Counted from the stretch's first letter, positions 1 to 5,052 are shown. The stretch: 6,427 nt of DNA from Candidatus Njordarchaeum guaymasense (GCA_030587605.1 JAUQYT010000015.1:1-6427); one strand, 5' to 3'. Made by a program: numbers and translations. Notes: generated by a model not told the origin, from the letters alone.

Positions 1-345
1 AGGAAGAGGGGCAGGTTCTACCTTGCTCTCTTTCACTTCCAGCAGGCAGCGGAGAAGGCTGTGAAGGCATACCTCCACCTCAAAACCAAGTCAACCGAGG
101 TTCTATTCACACACTCGCTGGACGAACTTCTAAAACTAGCCATGGAATTAGATAAGAGCATGAGCGCCATCGCACATGCCAAGAAGCTGGACAGATACTA
201 CATACCTACCCGCTACCCAAACGGTCTCCCAGGCGGAGTTCCGTCAAGATACTTCGATGATCCCAAGGAGGCAGAAGAAGCGATGACACTCGCGAAGCAG
301 GTCATCAACACCGTGAAGAAGGAATTCGGAGAAAGAGAGTCTTGA
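1..345 (+). CDS. HEPN domain protein, 5' end cut off by window edge
   Basis: The frame is open from base 1, so the GTG at 61 is an internal Val and the true start lies outside the window. The 114 visible residues match the archaeal/bacterial HEPN family (PF05168). The first helix contains FHFQQAAEKAVKAYL, followed by a THSLDELL segment, then the signature DRYYIPTRYPNG with a Gly/Pro-rich stretch, and a last helix with EAEEAMTLAKQVI. Given the usual family length of about 120-130 residues, only some 10-20 N-terminal residues are missing. HEPN proteins commonly pair with a minimal nucleotidyltransferase as toxin-antitoxin modules. The next gene downstream is not one, so any partner would lie to the left. 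The classical RNase motif Rx4-6H is not visible: the Arg of TRYP has no following His. RNase activity is therefore doubtful, although this is usual in the subfamily with YYIPTRYP. The family call is secure and the role is inferred. Confidence 0.9.
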   Translation, partial: RKRGRFYLALFHFQQAAEKAVKAYLHLKTKSTEVLFTHSLDELLKLAMELDKSMSAIAHAKKLDRYYIPTRYPNGLPGGVPSRYFDDPKEAEEAMTLAKQVINTVKKEFGERES

Positions 346-366
346 GTTATAACGTCTCCTAAAACC

Positions 367-549
367 GTGAGAACCTTTCGAGACTTTGAAGACACACCTG
401 ACCTAACTCCCAAACAGTACGGCTATACCTCGGATATGCTTAGCCGCTTCCTCAAAGATGACAAGGACATCAACAATGTTACGAAGCAAGACTTGACAAC
501 CTTGATTGAAGTCACCTGCGACATGAGATGTGAAGAACACTGTCTGTAG
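367..549 (+). CDS. Doubtful small ORF, 60 residues, Cys-rich C-terminus
   Basis: I do not recognise this protein. The frame opens with GTG 21 bases after the HEPN stop and in the same frame, with no clear Shine-Dalgarno. The composition looks protein-like: an acidic, Lys-rich middle (FLKDDKDINN), then a C-terminus LTTLIEVTCDMRCEEHCL. That end has Cys at 51, 55 and 59 and a His at 58, a CX3CX3C arrangement. It also holds a Thr pair before several acidic residues, loosely recalling graspetide or other RiPP cores, but the match is weak. It could be a genuine small metal-binding or peptide gene, a remnant, or a chance ORF. The missing ribosome binding site and the GTG start count against it. Confidence 0.35.
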   Translation: MRTFRDFEDTPDLTPKQYGYTSDMLSRFLKDDKDINNVTKQDLTTLIEVTCDMRCEEHCL

Positions 550-765
550 GACGTCTTCGTCGCTTCTGTGCTTTAATGAATACTGGCATGTTTCTTAGTT
601 CGGTTGCTCTGAATGATATGAACACCCATTCGCCCATGTGGAGGTATGCTGTCTTGTCTAGGATGTCTCGGCTTATTCATTTGGCTTGGATTGGGGGAGA
701 GGAAGAAATCTTTGTAGCAAGACTCACTATTGGAGCTAGCTGATCAGTGGTATCATGTCTTTAGT

Positions 766-772
766 AGGAGGG
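766..772 (+). promoter_or_regulatory. Strong Shine-Dalgarno for the 53-residue gene
   Basis: AGGAGGG lies four bases before the ATG at 777. It is the main evidence that a gene of only 53 codons is real, and it favours the ATG at 777 over the in-frame ATG at 783. Confidence 0.7.
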
Positions 773-776
773 CGTT

Positions 777-938
777 ATGCCCATGGATGTTGAGACTGTG
801 AAGAGAAGGCTGAGAGACGTTAATATCAGCGCGGCGACTGATGTGCCTCCAACCATACAAAAGGTCACTTCATCCAATGGAAAATGCTTATATGTCGCGG
901 TAAAGCCAGTATTTAAGGAGATTCTCAGAGCGAAGTGA
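777..938 (+). CDS. Small hypothetical protein (53 aa), first gene of the candidate graspetide operon
   Basis: No family is recognised. The ORF starts at ATG 777 behind a strong SD and encodes 53 residues. A basic, probably helical N-terminus (VETVKRRLRDV, residues 5-15) leads into a Thr/Pro/Ser-containing middle (TDVPPTIQKVTSSNG), then a hydrophobic strand-like CLYVAVKPVF and a basic end (KEILRAK). It has one Cys (37) and almost no acidic residues in its C-terminal half, so it does not look like an ester-peptide core itself. Its stop is 18 bases before the next start, so it is probably co-transcribed with the candidate precursor and the ATP-grasp enzyme. It could be an accessory or recognition protein for the peptide, an immunity factor, or unrelated. 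Confidence that it is translated is moderate. The function is unknown. Confidence 0.55.
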   Translation: MPMDVETVKRRLRDVNISAATDVPPTIQKVTSSNGKCLYVAVKPVFKEILRAK

Positions 939-943
939 AAAAT

Positions 944-950
944 GGAGGAG
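944..950 (+). promoter_or_regulatory. Strong Shine-Dalgarno deciding the GTG start at 957
   Basis: GGAGGAG ends six bases before GTG 957. The overlapping ATG at 955 is followed directly by TGA, so it cannot be the start. The GTG in the next register at 957 opens a 59-codon frame. The SD and this geometry decide the start. Confidence 0.7.
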
Positions 951-956
951 TAAGAT

Positions 957-1136
957 GTGATCACTCTTGAGGATCTAATTAGGCAAAAAGAAAATCTTAC
1001 GGGAGAAGTAGAGAAAGCGGCATACGACCACCACGCCCAACGCAGAATTATGGACCTCAATCAGCCAAAGATCAAGTATATCAAGAGCAGCACCATGTTT
1101 GACGGCGAGGGTTACCCTGAAGATGACCCATCCTGA
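957..1136 (+). CDS. Candidate graspetide precursor peptide (59 aa)
   Basis: This 59-residue ORF lies between a strong SD and the ATP-grasp gene, 75 bases upstream of it. Residues 1-35 look like a leader: a Leu/Glu/Lys-rich amphipathic helix (ITLEDLIRQKENL, then GEVEKAAYDHHAQRRI). Residues 43-59 read KSSTMFDGEGYPEDDPS. Three hydroxyl residues (Ser44, Ser45, Thr46) come first, followed by five carboxylates (Asp49, Glu51, Glu55, Asp56, Asp57). Graspetide cores are known to have this order, Ser/Thr (or Lys) donors before Asp/Glu acceptors joined by ester or amide bonds. Lys43 could be an amide donor. No textbook core (TxKxPSD of microviridins, TTxxxxEE of plesiocins) or PFFARFL leader box is present, so any product would belong to a different group. 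The precursor role is inferred from position, size and residue pattern. It could instead be an unrelated small acidic-tailed protein. Confidence 0.65.
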   Translation: MITLEDLIRQKENLTGEVEKAAYDHHAQRRIMDLNQPKIKYIKSSTMFDGEGYPEDDPS

Positions 1137-1211
1137 CGCTGAGAACCGACCAAACAATGTGCCGCATGGATAACGTCTACTCTCCTATTCGTGGAAAGAA
1201 GAGAGTGACGG

Positions 1212-2177
1212 ATGAATCCAGTGACCTTCATATACTCAAACTCATTCGATCTGACAGCTGACCTGCTAATCTCCAAGATGGGAACCGATAAGATATTTCG
1301 ATTCAATCTTGATTTATGGCGGGAATACAAGATCAGAATTGATCAAAGTGGATTCACCATCCAAAACCCAACAGGCAGACGGGTTGAAAGCAAGGACATC
1401 GCCAAGTTCTATTGGCGAAAGCCGTTTACTACACAACGACTTCACCCGCACCAAAAGCTGGCTCCAGAGATTTCATACATGGAAGAAGAGCTATCATATG
1501 CGATGCGCGACATGGTTAATCTTGCTTGGTCTGAAGGCAAGATCGTCCTCACAGAGCCCATGGCTGACCTGAGGATTGGGAAATTCGTTCAACTTAAGGT
1601 TGCCAGCAAATACTTCAGAGTCCCGCACTATAAGTTCGTGAGTGGTTCTGCAGACTTTCTTGAAAAAGGGAGAATCTCCATTGCGAAAAGTCTGACATCT
1701 AAGCAGGTCAAGGTAGGTTCAGTTCTCTATGCGACTAAAGTCCACGAGGATCAGCTGGACCCTTCAACTCCATGGATGATACAAGACTATGTTGACGCTT
1801 CAAAGGATATTACAGTTGCTTTTGTTAGAGACCAAGTATTCGGATTTGAGCTCAATCGAGAAAGCTTCCTGGAAAGAACCGTAGACTGGCGTGAAGTGGA
1901 TCCAAGCGCTGCCACCGATATGTGGACTAGACACCCAATTCCAAAGTCTTTGGAGGATTCCATATTTGGCTTCATGTCCGACCTGAGACTACACTTCGGC
2001 CGACTGGACATGCTTTACGTAAAGGGAGACTACTTCTTCCTGGAGGTAAACCCTAATGGAGAGTGGGCTTGGCTCGATTTTGATGGAAAGATAGGTCTCC
2101 TAGGGAAGATAATCGAGGAGATTTCTCCGACAACTCCCCGCCACAGTATTCCAATTTCTGGGAACATCTGCATATAA
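1212..2177 (+). CDS. ATP-grasp ligase of the graspetide maturase type (MvdC/MvdD-like)
   Basis: The product is a 321-residue ATP-grasp enzyme. Family hallmarks appear in order. An N-terminal pre-grasp segment ends in FYWRKPF (67-72), corresponding to the VWYRRP box of MvdD-like enzymes. A helix with EEELSYAMRDMVNLAW (91-106) follows. Next comes KFVQLKVASKYFRVP (124-138), like the K..QL.A...G..VP box, then a nucleotide-binding Lys in SIAKSL (Lys159). WMIQDYVDASKDITVAFV (188-205) precedes the DWR motif at 225-227. Finally RLDMLYV (264-270) and FLEVNPNGEWAWLD (276-289) supply the metal-binding Asp266, Glu278 and Asn280. The NPNGxWxW string is very typical of peptide macrocyclases that use ATP to form omega-ester or omega-amide links in a leader-bearing peptide. 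Where many relatives have DlRv, this protein has DITV, so the usual Arg is Thr201. ATG 1212 follows a weak GAGAGTGA. The enzyme class is secure; the substrate, probably the 59-residue protein just upstream, is inferred. Confidence 0.85.
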   Translation: MNPVTFIYSNSFDLTADLLISKMGTDKIFRFNLDLWREYKIRIDQSGFTIQNPTGRRVESKDIAKFYWRKPFTTQRLHPHQKLAPEISYMEEELSYAMRDMVNLAWSEGKIVLTEPMADLRIGKFVQLKVASKYFRVPHYKFVSGSADFLEKGRISIAKSLTSKQVKVGSVLYATKVHEDQLDPSTPWMIQDYVDASKDITVAFVRDQVFGFELNRESFLERTVDWREVDPSAATDMWTRHPIPKSLEDSIFGFMSDLRLHFGRLDMLYVKGDYFFLEVNPNGEWAWLDFDGKIGLLGKIIEEISPTTPRHSIPISGNICI

Positions 2178-2360
2178 CCCGTTAACAGTACTGTCGACTA
2201 CTGGAAGGCTTTAACGACGCGATACGCGGTATTAGGCCAAGTGAAGAGAAAACAGTTACTTGCGACCCAAAGAGACCTATAGCAAGACAGGCAGTCACCC
2301 AATGGCAGGGAAGACACTGCAATTCCGAATGAGTTTGGGAAGTATCTTGTGCTTCTGGCT

Positions 2361-2921
2361 TTATTTGGGGTGTGGCTCTTCAACAGACTCCATGAGCTTC
2401 CTAAGTTTCGAGCTTACCTTGTTCTTGGCAGCTTGTCCCTTGAGGTAGTTGAAGTCGAGTCTGGGTTTTTGTCGAATGAGTATAGCTAAGGCGTCTTCCA
2501 AGTCTTGCAGGCTTCCGTAGACCAATTTGGCTATTATCAGGTCTTCCGGGGACTCGACCCACGCCCGCTCACCGAAGAGGACGCCTTTTCTCCGTCCTTT
2601 GAAGCTGGCTTCATCGAGAGGGTTGTATACTCCCTGAACGTCAAGGCGATAAGGGGATTTAGTGTCAAAAACAGTGAAGTGACTTCTCTCCGTGAGGGCT
2701 TCTTGGATATCAGCCAGACTTGCATCGAAGCCTTCCTCCCTCAAGGAATCCCCTGTCTTCTCTGGGTCGGTCTTATCAAAGTTGATTATTATGTCCACGT
2801 CGGTTGTTGTCCTCGGCCTACCATAGAGTATTGCGGCTAGACCGCCAATAATGGCATACTCGGCATTCGCAGCGTTCAGTCCTCTGAGGGCAGCTTTGAC
2901 GGTTTCTTTAAAGTCCCTCAT
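2361..2921 (-). CDS. AbiEii/DUF6036-like nucleotidyltransferase, copy 1
   Basis: This 186-residue protein has the polymerase-beta-type nucleotidyltransferase core. It shows YAIIGGLAAILYG (22-34, the GG nucleotide loop), RTTTDVDIII (37-46, with metal ligands Asp41 and Asp43), and a probable third acidic residue, Asp94, in YRLDVQG. A conserved helical segment SPEDLIIAKLVYG (124-136) is followed by DLEDALAILIRQ (140-151). HFTVFD (81-86) is shared with the second copy at 4134-4730. Its ATG overlaps the stop of the upstream small gene in an ATGA, so translation is probably coupled. Proteins of this type are often the nucleotidyltransferase partner of two-gene toxin-antitoxin or abortive-infection modules and would modify a tRNA, another RNA or a protein. 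The target cannot be read from the sequence. The fold is confident and the toxin role is inferred. Confidence 0.87.
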   Translation of the reverse strand: MRDFKETVKAALRGLNAANAEYAIIGGLAAILYGRPRTTTDVDIIINFDKTDPEKTGDSLREEGFDASLADIQEALTERSHFTVFDTKSPYRLDVQGVYNPLDEASFKGRRKGVLFGERAWVESPEDLIIAKLVYGSLQDLEDALAILIRQKPRLDFNYLKGQAAKNKVSSKLRKLMESVEEPHPK

Positions 2922-3151
2922 GGTCTCTGGCTATCCCTCCTCCCAAGTAGCGCTATCTTTCTACAGATCTGCAGAAGTTCCTCCTCGGAGATGTTTTTCT
3001 CCAAACGTTCAGCTTTCAGCGAATCAACTATGATTTTCCACACGACGCGGTCAAGGTCAGCCATCACTTCCATCGGGTCGGCGCCGCTTCTTTGAAGTGC
3101 CTTGATGTCGAGTTTGGCTTTCTCTATAGAACGTTTGGTAATGCCCGCCAT
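2918..3151 (-). CDS. Small helical partner of nucleotidyltransferase copy 1 (77 aa)
   Basis: The protein has 77 residues, is rich in Lys/Arg/Glu/Leu, and is predicted all-helical: KRSIEKAKLDIKALQ, then DPMEVMADLDRVVWKIIVDSLKAERL, then ISEEELLQICRKIALL. There are no membrane segments. Its stop overlaps the start of the nucleotidyltransferase gene by four bases, so the two form a tight pair read 3151 to 2361. The C-terminal SEEELLQI resembles SPEETLETM in the small partner of the second module, which suggests distant relatedness. The start is ATG 3151. A GGAG sits only two bases before it, too close for a normal SD, so this message may be leaderless or use another signal. It is probably the antitoxin or a regulatory subunit. 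I do not recognise a named family. Confidence 0.75.
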   Translation of the reverse strand: MAGITKRSIEKAKLDIKALQRSGADPMEVMADLDRVVWKIIVDSLKAERLEKNISEEELLQICRKIALLGRRDSQRP

Positions 3152-3383
3152 TACTCCGAACTCGCCTTCCCAAATTCATCATTGTGAACCTTTTCGCCAA
3201 TTCGCGAAGCAGGTAAGCTGCGAAGCCGTGCACCGTCGTCTTGCCGAGGTTATCTGTACAGAATTCTCCTTTATTCCCTCCTTGAGAGGAACTTCGAACT
3301 AATAAAAGATTCTGGTTCGCGCTCAATAGGTGGTAGTTTATAGAACGGACTTTCCGATATAGCACGATATACAGGTCGGAAAC

Positions 3384-3398
3384 CTTGAGAGTCTCAAG
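3384..3398. promoter_or_regulatory. Perfect 15-nt dyad, possible operator
   Basis: CTTGAGA-G-TCTCAAG has seven-base arms around a single base. It sits in the gene-free stretch between the divergently read small-protein/nucleotidyltransferase pair and the GTPase gene. A homodimeric regulator could bind such a site. As RNA the one-base loop would be too tight for the full stem. There is no run of T beside it, so it does not look like a terminator. Confidence 0.3.
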
Positions 3399-3544
3399 TG
3401 GATCGCAAACCATATAGAATGGTTCATGTTACCTTTCCTGTAGCCAATCCGTTAGCATGAAATATCAGGACGATCATAATATTGTTCCATGCATTGCTCT
3501 TGGCTAGGGCAAAACAAAAGACGACATGTGTTTCTGACGAGATG

Positions 3545-3552
3545 TAAATAGG
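3545..3552 (+). promoter_or_regulatory. Weak TATA-like box for the GTPase gene
   Basis: TAAATAGG lies about 25-30 bases upstream of GTG 3575, the distance expected if transcription begins at or just before the start codon and gives a leaderless message. There is little SD before 3575 apart from a G-run at about 3558-3564, which fits. This is a single weak match and is only suggestive. Confidence 0.3.
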
Positions 3553-3574
3553 GTATTTTGGGGGTTCACACTCG

Positions 3575-4102
3575 GTGACGCCTGGTCTAAAGAAGTACAC
3601 CTTCAAGGTGATATTCTTGGGGGATGCTGCGGTAGGCAAAACAAGTATAGTGGCAAAGCATGTTACCTCGACTTTCAGGGAAAACTACATTCCTTCGTTG
3701 GGCGCAAACATAACTTCTAGAGAATACAGTGTTGAGGGAAAGGATATCACGCTATTGATTTGGGATATCGCTGCTCAGGAGGAGTTTAGCAGAGTGCGAC
3801 AGGAGTATTACCGCGGTGTGAAGGCAGCTTTCATAGTCTATGATGTTACAAGACCCAAAACTTTTCAGAACGTCGTGTCGTGGTACGATGATCTCACAAC
3901 AATAATAAGTAAGAAGATCCCGATAATCCTGATTGGCAATAAGGCTGATCTACCTGCAGTTGTTTATTCTCCTTCGGGTAAGAGACTTGCAGATGACCTC
4001 AAAGCTGACTTCATTGAGACGTCGGCGAAGACTGGTGACAATATAGAAAAGGTCTTCGACAAAGTCGTCAGGAAACTGTCCGGAGCTAGCGCTCCACTCT
4101 AG
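3575..4102 (+). CDS. Ras/Rab-like small GTPase with altered switch residues
   Basis: This is a 175-residue single-domain small GTPase of the Ras superfamily. G1 is GDAAVGKTS (16-24) with Lys22. G3 is WDIAAQEEF (63-71), G4 is NKAD (122-125) and G5 is ETSAK (148-152). Switch I reads YIPSLGANI, so Ser41 stands where Rab/Ras proteins have the Mg-binding Thr. In G3, Ala67 replaces the invariant Gly of DxxG (Ras Gly60), while the catalytic Gln68 is kept. In Ras, a G60A change is known to impair the GTP-driven switch. There is no C-terminal Cys motif for prenylation, so the protein is probably cytosolic or attached through a partner. Start GTG 3575 is the only usable one, because a TAA lies in frame at 3545. 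It is a lone gene between two minus-strand modules and convergent with the second. Archaeal relatives are widespread and their roles mostly unknown. Confidence 0.92.
   Translation: MTPGLKKYTFKVIFLGDAAVGKTSIVAKHVTSTFRENYIPSLGANITSREYSVEGKDITLLIWDIAAQEEFSRVRQEYYRGVKAAFIVYDVTRPKTFQNVVSWYDDLTTIISKKIPIILIGNKADLPAVVYSPSGKRLADDLKADFIETSAKTGDNIEKVFDKVVRKLSGASAPL
4082..4095 (+). other. Small perfect stem-loop at the end of the GTPase gene
   Basis: GGAGC-TAGC-GCTCC spans codons just before the GTPase stop at 4100-4102. It may help protect the 3' end of the message together with the hairpin at 4115-4133, or be incidental. Confidence 0.25.
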
Positions 4103-4114
4103 GTTCTATGGTTC

Positions 4115-4133
4115 GCCCGTCTCTGGACGGCGC
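4115..4133. terminator. Hairpin between convergent genes, possible terminator
   Basis: CCGTC and GACGG pair around a TCTG loop. GC at the base extends the stem by two pairs if one C is bulged. The hairpin fills most of the 31-base gap between the ends of the GTPase gene and the minus-strand nucleotidyltransferase gene. No clean T-run follows on either strand, although the plus side is pyrimidine-rich. Archaeal termination relies more on U-runs than on hairpins, so this is only a candidate. Confidence 0.3.
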
Positions 4134-4730
4134 TTACCGTCTTCCCTTCTTTGTTGGCTTCGCTTCCTTCAGCCAGGCATTTATCCTCTTCTCGAGTGCC
4201 AGAAGTGATTGAAGGACGCCGAGTCTCGTGCAAAGGTTTCTCAGCTCCTTCATGTCTAATCGCTCAACTTGCCTGACATATATGCCTACAGCGTCATTTA
4301 AGTCCTGTTCACTGCCATAGAGCAGTTTGTTAGCGATCATGTCCTCTGGCGCTGCTACGTAACACTCAGTATCTGCTAACACAACCTTTCTCCTTGCTCT
4401 AAGAGTCTCCAGTTCTGTCTCTCCGTACGCTCCTTTGGCGTCGATGTGGTAGTCTGACCTATTGTCAAATATCGTGAAATGACCCTTCTCCTTGAGAGCT
4501 GGAAGGATGTCTTCCTCTCTCACAGAGAAGCCGCGGCTATTGAAGGCATAAACCAAACGCTGAACGTTCTCCTCATTCAAATCGATGACCACATCGATGT
4601 CTACTGTGGTCCTTATGTTTCCCCAAGCTGAAACGGCAACGCCCCCAACGATGGCATACTCTATATGAAGCCGATTGAATATATCGGCGACTTCTCTGAC
4701 AACCTCCTTTATTGTTCTCTTCTTGTGCAA
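4134..4730 (-). CDS. AbiEii/DUF6036-like nucleotidyltransferase, copy 2
   Basis: This 198-residue protein is clearly homologous to the 2361-2921 product along its whole length. It has YAIVGGVAVSAWG (25-37), RTTVDIDVVID (40-50, Asp44 and Asp46 as metal ligands), HFTIFD (84-89), and YHIDAKG (94-100, probable third Asp97). APEDMIANKLLYG (127-139) and DLNDAVGIYVRQVERLD (143-159) follow. The C-terminus is strongly basic (KEAKPTKKGRR). The start is TTG 4730: a stop lies in frame four codons upstream, and no ATG or GTG follows before the core. TTG also places the GG motif at the same distance from the N-terminus as in copy 1. The small gene upstream ends five bases earlier. It probably acts with that protein as a toxin-antitoxin-like or defence pair. 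The catalytic fold is sure; the substrate and role are not. Confidence 0.87.
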   Translation of the reverse strand: MHKKRTIKEVVREVADIFNRLHIEYAIVGGVAVSAWGNIRTTVDIDVVIDLNEENVQRLVYAFNSRGFSVREEDILPALKEKGHFTIFDNRSDYHIDAKGAYGETELETLRARRKVVLADTECYVAAPEDMIANKLLYGSEQDLNDAVGIYVRQVERLDMKELRNLCTRLGVLQSLLALEKRINAWLKEAKPTKKGRR

Positions 4731-4735
4731 GGGTC

Positions 4736-4894
4736 TCAGTCACCCCGCAACTCCCTAGCAAACTCAACGAGATCGAACATGGTTTCAAGAGTCTCTTCAG
4801 GACTCGCTTCGCGAAGCAGCAACGCGTTTCCAACTAGGTCCTTTTCCCTCTCCATCCGAGCTTTCAACCGAAGCCTCCTCAGCTCTCTCTCCAA
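4736..4894 (-). CDS. Small helical partner of nucleotidyltransferase copy 2 (about 52 aa)
   Basis: The predicted product is 52 residues: a charged helix (LERELRRLRLKARMEREKDL around residues 1-20), a hydrophobic turn GNALLL, then SPEETLETMFDLVEFARELRGD. The stop is five bases before the nucleotidyltransferase start. I chose TTG 4894 because an AAGGAGG lies 12 bases upstream, although that spacing is long. The same frame stays open to 4960 without ATG or GTG, so a rarer start giving a longer protein is possible. The composition and the C-terminal SPEExL segment parallel the 77-residue partner of the first module, supporting an antitoxin or regulatory subunit role. No named family is recognised. 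Confidence 0.68.
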   Translation of the reverse strand: MERELRRLRLKARMEREKDLVGNALLLREASPEETLETMFDLVEFARELRGD

Positions 4895-4906
4895 CTGGAT
4901 GACTCG

Positions 4907-4913
4907 CCTCCTT
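4907..4913 (-). promoter_or_regulatory. Shine-Dalgarno-like AAGGAGG for the small partner gene
   Basis: On the minus strand AAGGAGG precedes TTG 4894 by 12 bases. Apart from codon-like composition, it is the only signal locating the start of this gene. Because the motif also reads as Arg codons in the extended frame, it could be coincidental. Confidence 0.4.
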
Positions 4914-4936
4914 GCACCACTCTCCAGCGAATTACA

Positions 4937-4977
4937 CTTCAGTGAAGATACAATGGATGCTCATGCAGTGCTGCACT
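4937..4977. repeat. Cluster of short perfect palindromes
   Basis: CTTCA-G-TGAAG occupies 4937-4947. Two palindromes overlap at 4964-4977: TGCAG-TG-CTGCA (4964-4975) and AGTGC-T-GCACT (4967-4977). They lie just upstream of the minus-strand small-protein/nucleotidyltransferase pair, where an autoregulating antitoxin would be expected to bind. Their short arms mean chance is possible. Confidence 0.3.
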
Positions 4978-5052
4978 CAATAGTCTACCTTCGATTCTCC
5001 ATATATTAATATTGACTCGCTGCAACCACACGAAATGGCACTTCTTCAGATA

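Larger units (their letters stand above)
3152..3574. other. 423-base stretch with no confident gene
   Basis: No ORF here is convincing. A minus-strand frame from ATG 3413 runs into and across the small-protein gene in another register. It contains one protein-like piece, TVHGFAAYLLRELAKRF, at about 3190-3240, which could be a decayed gene fragment, but the rest has poor composition. The stretch should hold divergent promoters for the minus-strand pair starting at 3151 and the GTPase starting at 3575. On the minus strand, TATA-like candidates are TCTATAAAC near 3336-3344 and TTTTATTA at 3300-3307. It also holds the perfect dyad at 3384-3398, listed separately. Confidence 0.5.

Noticed and set aside
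576..743. 55-codon plus-strand ORF upstream of the peptide cassette
   Set aside because: There is no Shine-Dalgarno, the composition is odd (many Met, Ser and Trp, few charged residues), and it has no recognisable motif. Positions 550-776 also show no tRNA, repeat or clear TATA box, apart from a TTTAATGA near 572.
761..1060. 99-residue minus-strand ORF across the two small genes
   Set aside because: It is the antisense of two SD-bearing plus-strand genes. Its Ser/Phe-rich composition is typical of a shadow frame.
1157..1261. 34-codon ORF overlapping the start of the ATP-grasp gene
   Set aside because: It overlaps the confident ATP-grasp start in another register and has no SD. Its few Ser/Asp residues do not form a core pattern.
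2178..2360. Reading frames and a CGCG-ATA-CGCG mini-hairpin between convergent genes
   Set aside because: Short frames are open in several registers, but none has a start with an SD or a recognisable motif. The four-base stem is too short to call a terminator.
3057..3413. 118-residue minus-strand ORF as an intact gene
   Set aside because: Its C-terminal third overlaps the small partner gene in another frame. Only a short piece looks protein-like, so it is noted only as a possible fragment.
2361..4894. The paired nucleotidyltransferase modules as the two ends of a composite transposon
   Set aside because: They are in direct orientation, diverged at the protein level, and have no terminal inverted repeats, target duplications or transposase.
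4665..5009. 114-residue plus-strand ORF opposite the second small partner gene
   Set aside because: It is very Ser/Leu/Arg-rich without motifs and is antisense to the nucleotidyltransferase start and its partner.
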